Shown here: positions 6,920 to 8,659 of the stretch, in pieces
How positions within the stretch are numbered: the stretch's first letter is position 1
How the letters are laid out: every line of letters begins with the position of its first letter
NCBI GenBank assembly: GCA_007128045.1
Contig: SKYG01000087.1
Location: 1-8,659 of the forward strand
Source: Bacteroidales bacterium
Lineage (GTDB): Bacteria > Bacteroidota > Bacteroidia > Bacteroidales > UBA7960
Length of the DNA: 8,659 nt
Direction of reading: 5' to 3'
Notes under the pieces: generated by a model
The model's input: the letters and a program-made list of their open reading frames with translations, nothing else
Database searches by the model: none
What the model was told of the DNA's origin: nothing
Made by a program: the position numbers and the translations under genes

Positions 6920-6952
6920 TTGAATAAAAATTAAAACATTTCTGTATTTTCG
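6920..6952 (+). promoter_or_regulatory. Candidate promoter for the sodium/sugar symporter
   Basis: TATTTTCG (6945-6952) matches TAnnTTTG except for one base. A TTG (6920-6922) stands 22 nt upstream as the -33 element. The predicted start near 6955 gives a leader of about 48 nt. No Shine-Dalgarno sequence precedes the ATG at 7003. The remainder of the 6741-7002 divergent region shows no further gene that I can support. Confidence 0.4.
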
Positions 6953-7002
6953 CAACAAAATAAGATCATTATTTCTTTATTAACCTTTATACCGCTCTGC
7001 CC

Positions 7003-8643
7003 ATGACACACTTCCAGACATTAGATTACATTATTTTTGTCGCGTATGCCGTCTTGATTTTATCTGTCGGACTCTGGGTTTCACGAACCAAGAAAGGACA
7101 CAAAAAAAATGCCCAGGACTATTTCCTTGCCGGCAAAAGCCTACCCTTCTGGGCTATCGGGGCATCTCTGATCGCCGCCAATATTTCTGCCGAACAGTTT
7201 ATCGGGATGTCAGGATCAGGCTTTGCCATCGGTCTGGCGATAGCCTCCTACGAATGGATGGCTGCCATCACACTGATCATCGTTGCAAAATATTTGATGC
7301 CCATCTTCATCAAACAAGGTTTGTACACCATCCCTCAGTTTGTTGAACAGCGATTTAATACCAATCTAAAGACCATCCTGGCAGTTTTCTGGATATGTCT
7401 GTTTATTTTTGTGAACCTGACCTCTGTGCTGTTCCTGGGAGCCAAGGCACTCGACACCATTTTAGGTGCCGGTGACGGTTCCATGATCATGCCGTTTATC
7501 ATCGGATTGGCCTTGTTTGCTGCTGCTTACTCAATATGGGGCGGTTTATCGGCCGTTGCATGGACAGACGTGATACAAGTGGTCTTGCTTGTTATCGGCG
7601 GTTTTGTTACCACCATCATCGCGTTGCATTATGTAACACCTGATGGAGGAGTCTTTGCCGGCCTCGATCATGTATACAGTGTCGCCGGAGAAAAATTCAA
7701 TATGATCCTCAAGCGGGATAATCCCGAGTTTATGAACCTGCCAGGCATCGCCGTGCTCATAGGAGGTATGTGGGTTGCCAATCTATACTACTGGGGATTC
7801 AACCAATACATTATCCAAAGAGCCCTTGCGGCTAAGTCACTCAGAGAAGCACAGCGTGGACTCGCCTTTGCTGCTTTTCTTAAATTGTTATTGCCCCTGT
7901 TTGTTGTAATTCCTGGTATTATTGCCTACGTAATGTTTACCCAGCCAGAAGGGACTTCGGTCATTCCGGGAATCAGAGGAGATTTTTTGCATGCGGATGG
8001 AAGCATCAACTACGACATTTCCTACCCATGGCTGATCAAAACATTTATCCCAACGGGCTTAAAAGGTCTTGTTGTAGCGGCACTGTCGGCAGCAATCGTT
8101 TCTTCACTGGCTTCAATGCTGAATTCCACGGCGACCATCTTTACCATGGATGTGTACAAGCCCTACTTCTCGAAACGAACTGATGGCACCGACCTGGTAC
8201 CGGTTGGAAGAATTGCCGTATTTGTTGCCCTTGTAATAGCTGTACTGATCGCACCCGTGCTGCAAACCATGCCCCAGATGTTCCAATACATACAGGAATA
8301 CACGGGGGTGGTCAGCCCAGGCATTTTGGCGGTATTCATGATGGGTCTGTTCTGGAAAAAGACGACCACCAAGGGAGCCATCATAGGTGTGTTGGCATCC
8401 ATACCGATTGCCATCTTGCTGAAGGTGTTGCCTGCTGAGCTGCCCTTCCTGGATCAGATGATGTATACCTGCCTGCTAACCATGGCAACCATCGTGATGG
8501 TGAGCTTAACCACTGCCAAGACAGAAGACGACCCCAAAGCCATCCCATTGCCAAGGGAAACCTTTATCACAGGCAAGAACTTCAATATCTCAGCCTATGT
8601 CATTCTGATGATCCTGGCGGTATTGTATACGCTGTTCTGGTAG
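7003..8643 (+). CDS. Sodium/sugar symporter of the SSS family, close to Vibrio vSGLT
   Basis: A 546-aa inner-membrane transporter coupling sodium entry to sugar uptake, probably galactose or glucose. By recall it matches the structurally known V. parahaemolyticus vSGLT along its length (about 543 aa), including ASLIAANISAEQFIGMSGSG (54-73), AVFWICLFIFVNLTSVL (127-143), WVANLYYWGFNQYIIQR (257-273), SSLASMLNSTATIFTMD (367-383) and FQYIQEYTG (427-435). Equivalents of sugar-site residues are present: N60, Q65, E84, N260, K294 and Q428, with gate Y263. Sodium-site equivalents are also present: the A58 and I61 region, A364, S367 and S368. One contact differs: A87 stands where I recall Ser91 in vSGLT. 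About 14 membrane helices are expected, and hydrophobic segments occur throughout, from residues 9-26 to 529-546. The 7003 ATG gives a family-length N terminus. The gene is divergent from the lipoprotein hydrolase. Exact substrate is inferred. Confidence 0.93.
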   Translation: MTHFQTLDYIIFVAYAVLILSVGLWVSRTKKGHKKNAQDYFLAGKSLPFWAIGASLIAANISAEQFIGMSGSGFAIGLAIASYEWMAAITLIIVAKYLMPIFIKQGLYTIPQFVEQRFNTNLKTILAVFWICLFIFVNLTSVLFLGAKALDTILGAGDGSMIMPFIIGLALFAAAYSIWGGLSAVAWTDVIQVVLLVIGGFVTTIIALHYVTPDGGVFAGLDHVYSVAGEKFNMILKRDNPEFMNLPGIAVLIGGMWVANLYYWGFNQYIIQRALAAKSLREAQRGLAFAAFLKLLLPLFVVIPGIIAYVMFTQPEGTSVIPGIRGDFLHADGSINYDISYPWLIKTFIPTGLKGLVVAALSAAIVSSLASMLNSTATIFTMDVYKPYFSKRTDGTDLVPVGRIAVFVALVIAVLIAPVLQTMPQMFQYIQEYTGVVSPGILAVFMMGLFWKKTTTKGAIIGVLASIPIAILLKVLPAELPFLDQMMYTCLLTMATIVMVSLTTAKTEDDPKAIPLPRETFITGKNFNISAYVILMILAVLYTLFW

Positions 8644-8659
8644 TATTGTCATCTCGAAC

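Noticed and set aside
6749..6934. Plus-strand 61-codon frame in the hydrolase/symporter divergent region
   Set aside because: It begins in the hydrolase leader, lacks a plausible promoter and family resemblance, and runs through the inverted repeat at 6876-6903.

Overview
The window reads as a chromosomal housekeeping and metabolism segment of a Bacteroidota (Bacteroidetes) bacterium. Four observations support this. Candidate promoters carry the Bacteroidota -7 element TAnnTTTG. Start codons lack Shine-Dalgarno sequences and sit in AT-rich leaders. The valyl-tRNA synthetase has Bacteroidota-like wording around its catalytic motifs. A 642-residue protein resembles the uncharacterised DUF4914 family. 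Base composition is moderate, and no gene looks strikingly foreign by eye. No lower-rank assignment is justified.

Layout. Positions 1-632 (+) hold the C-terminal two thirds of ribonuclease Z, cut by the window edge. Its last codons and stop lie in a 34-nt segment that is repeated 45 nt downstream. A 128-nt spacer with a candidate promoter and two T-runs leads to a complete valyl-tRNA synthetase gene (761-3397, +). This gene overlaps by 4 nt, stop codon against stop codon, with a convergent 642-aa gene (3394-5322, -). I read that protein as a divergent relative of ATP-type phosphoenolpyruvate carboxykinase (PEPCK). A 221-nt spacer follows, containing a -7 element, an AT-rich palindrome and a cluster of degenerate palindromic repeats. 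Next is a lipoprotein alpha/beta-hydrolase of the secretory-lipase type (5544-6740, -). A 262-nt divergent region then carries candidate promoters on both strands and a perfect 8-bp inverted repeat. The last gene is a complete vSGLT-like sodium/sugar symporter (7003-8643, +), followed by 16 nt to the window end.

How the genes relate. RNase Z (tRNA 3' processing) and ValRS (tRNA charging) both act on tRNA and are co-directional, but a candidate promoter between them argues against strict co-transcription. The PEPCK-like gene and the hydrolase are co-directional with a repeat-bearing spacer and separate candidate promoters. The hydrolase and the symporter are divergent and could share control through the region between them. 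Both fit a nutrient-acquisition role (ester hydrolysis at the cell surface, sugar uptake), but no shared pathway is shown. I see no defence system, mobile element, CRISPR array, tRNA or rRNA. The most interesting item is the PEPCK-like protein: it keeps most of the PEPCK catalytic landmarks but has lost one expected metal-binding aspartate.
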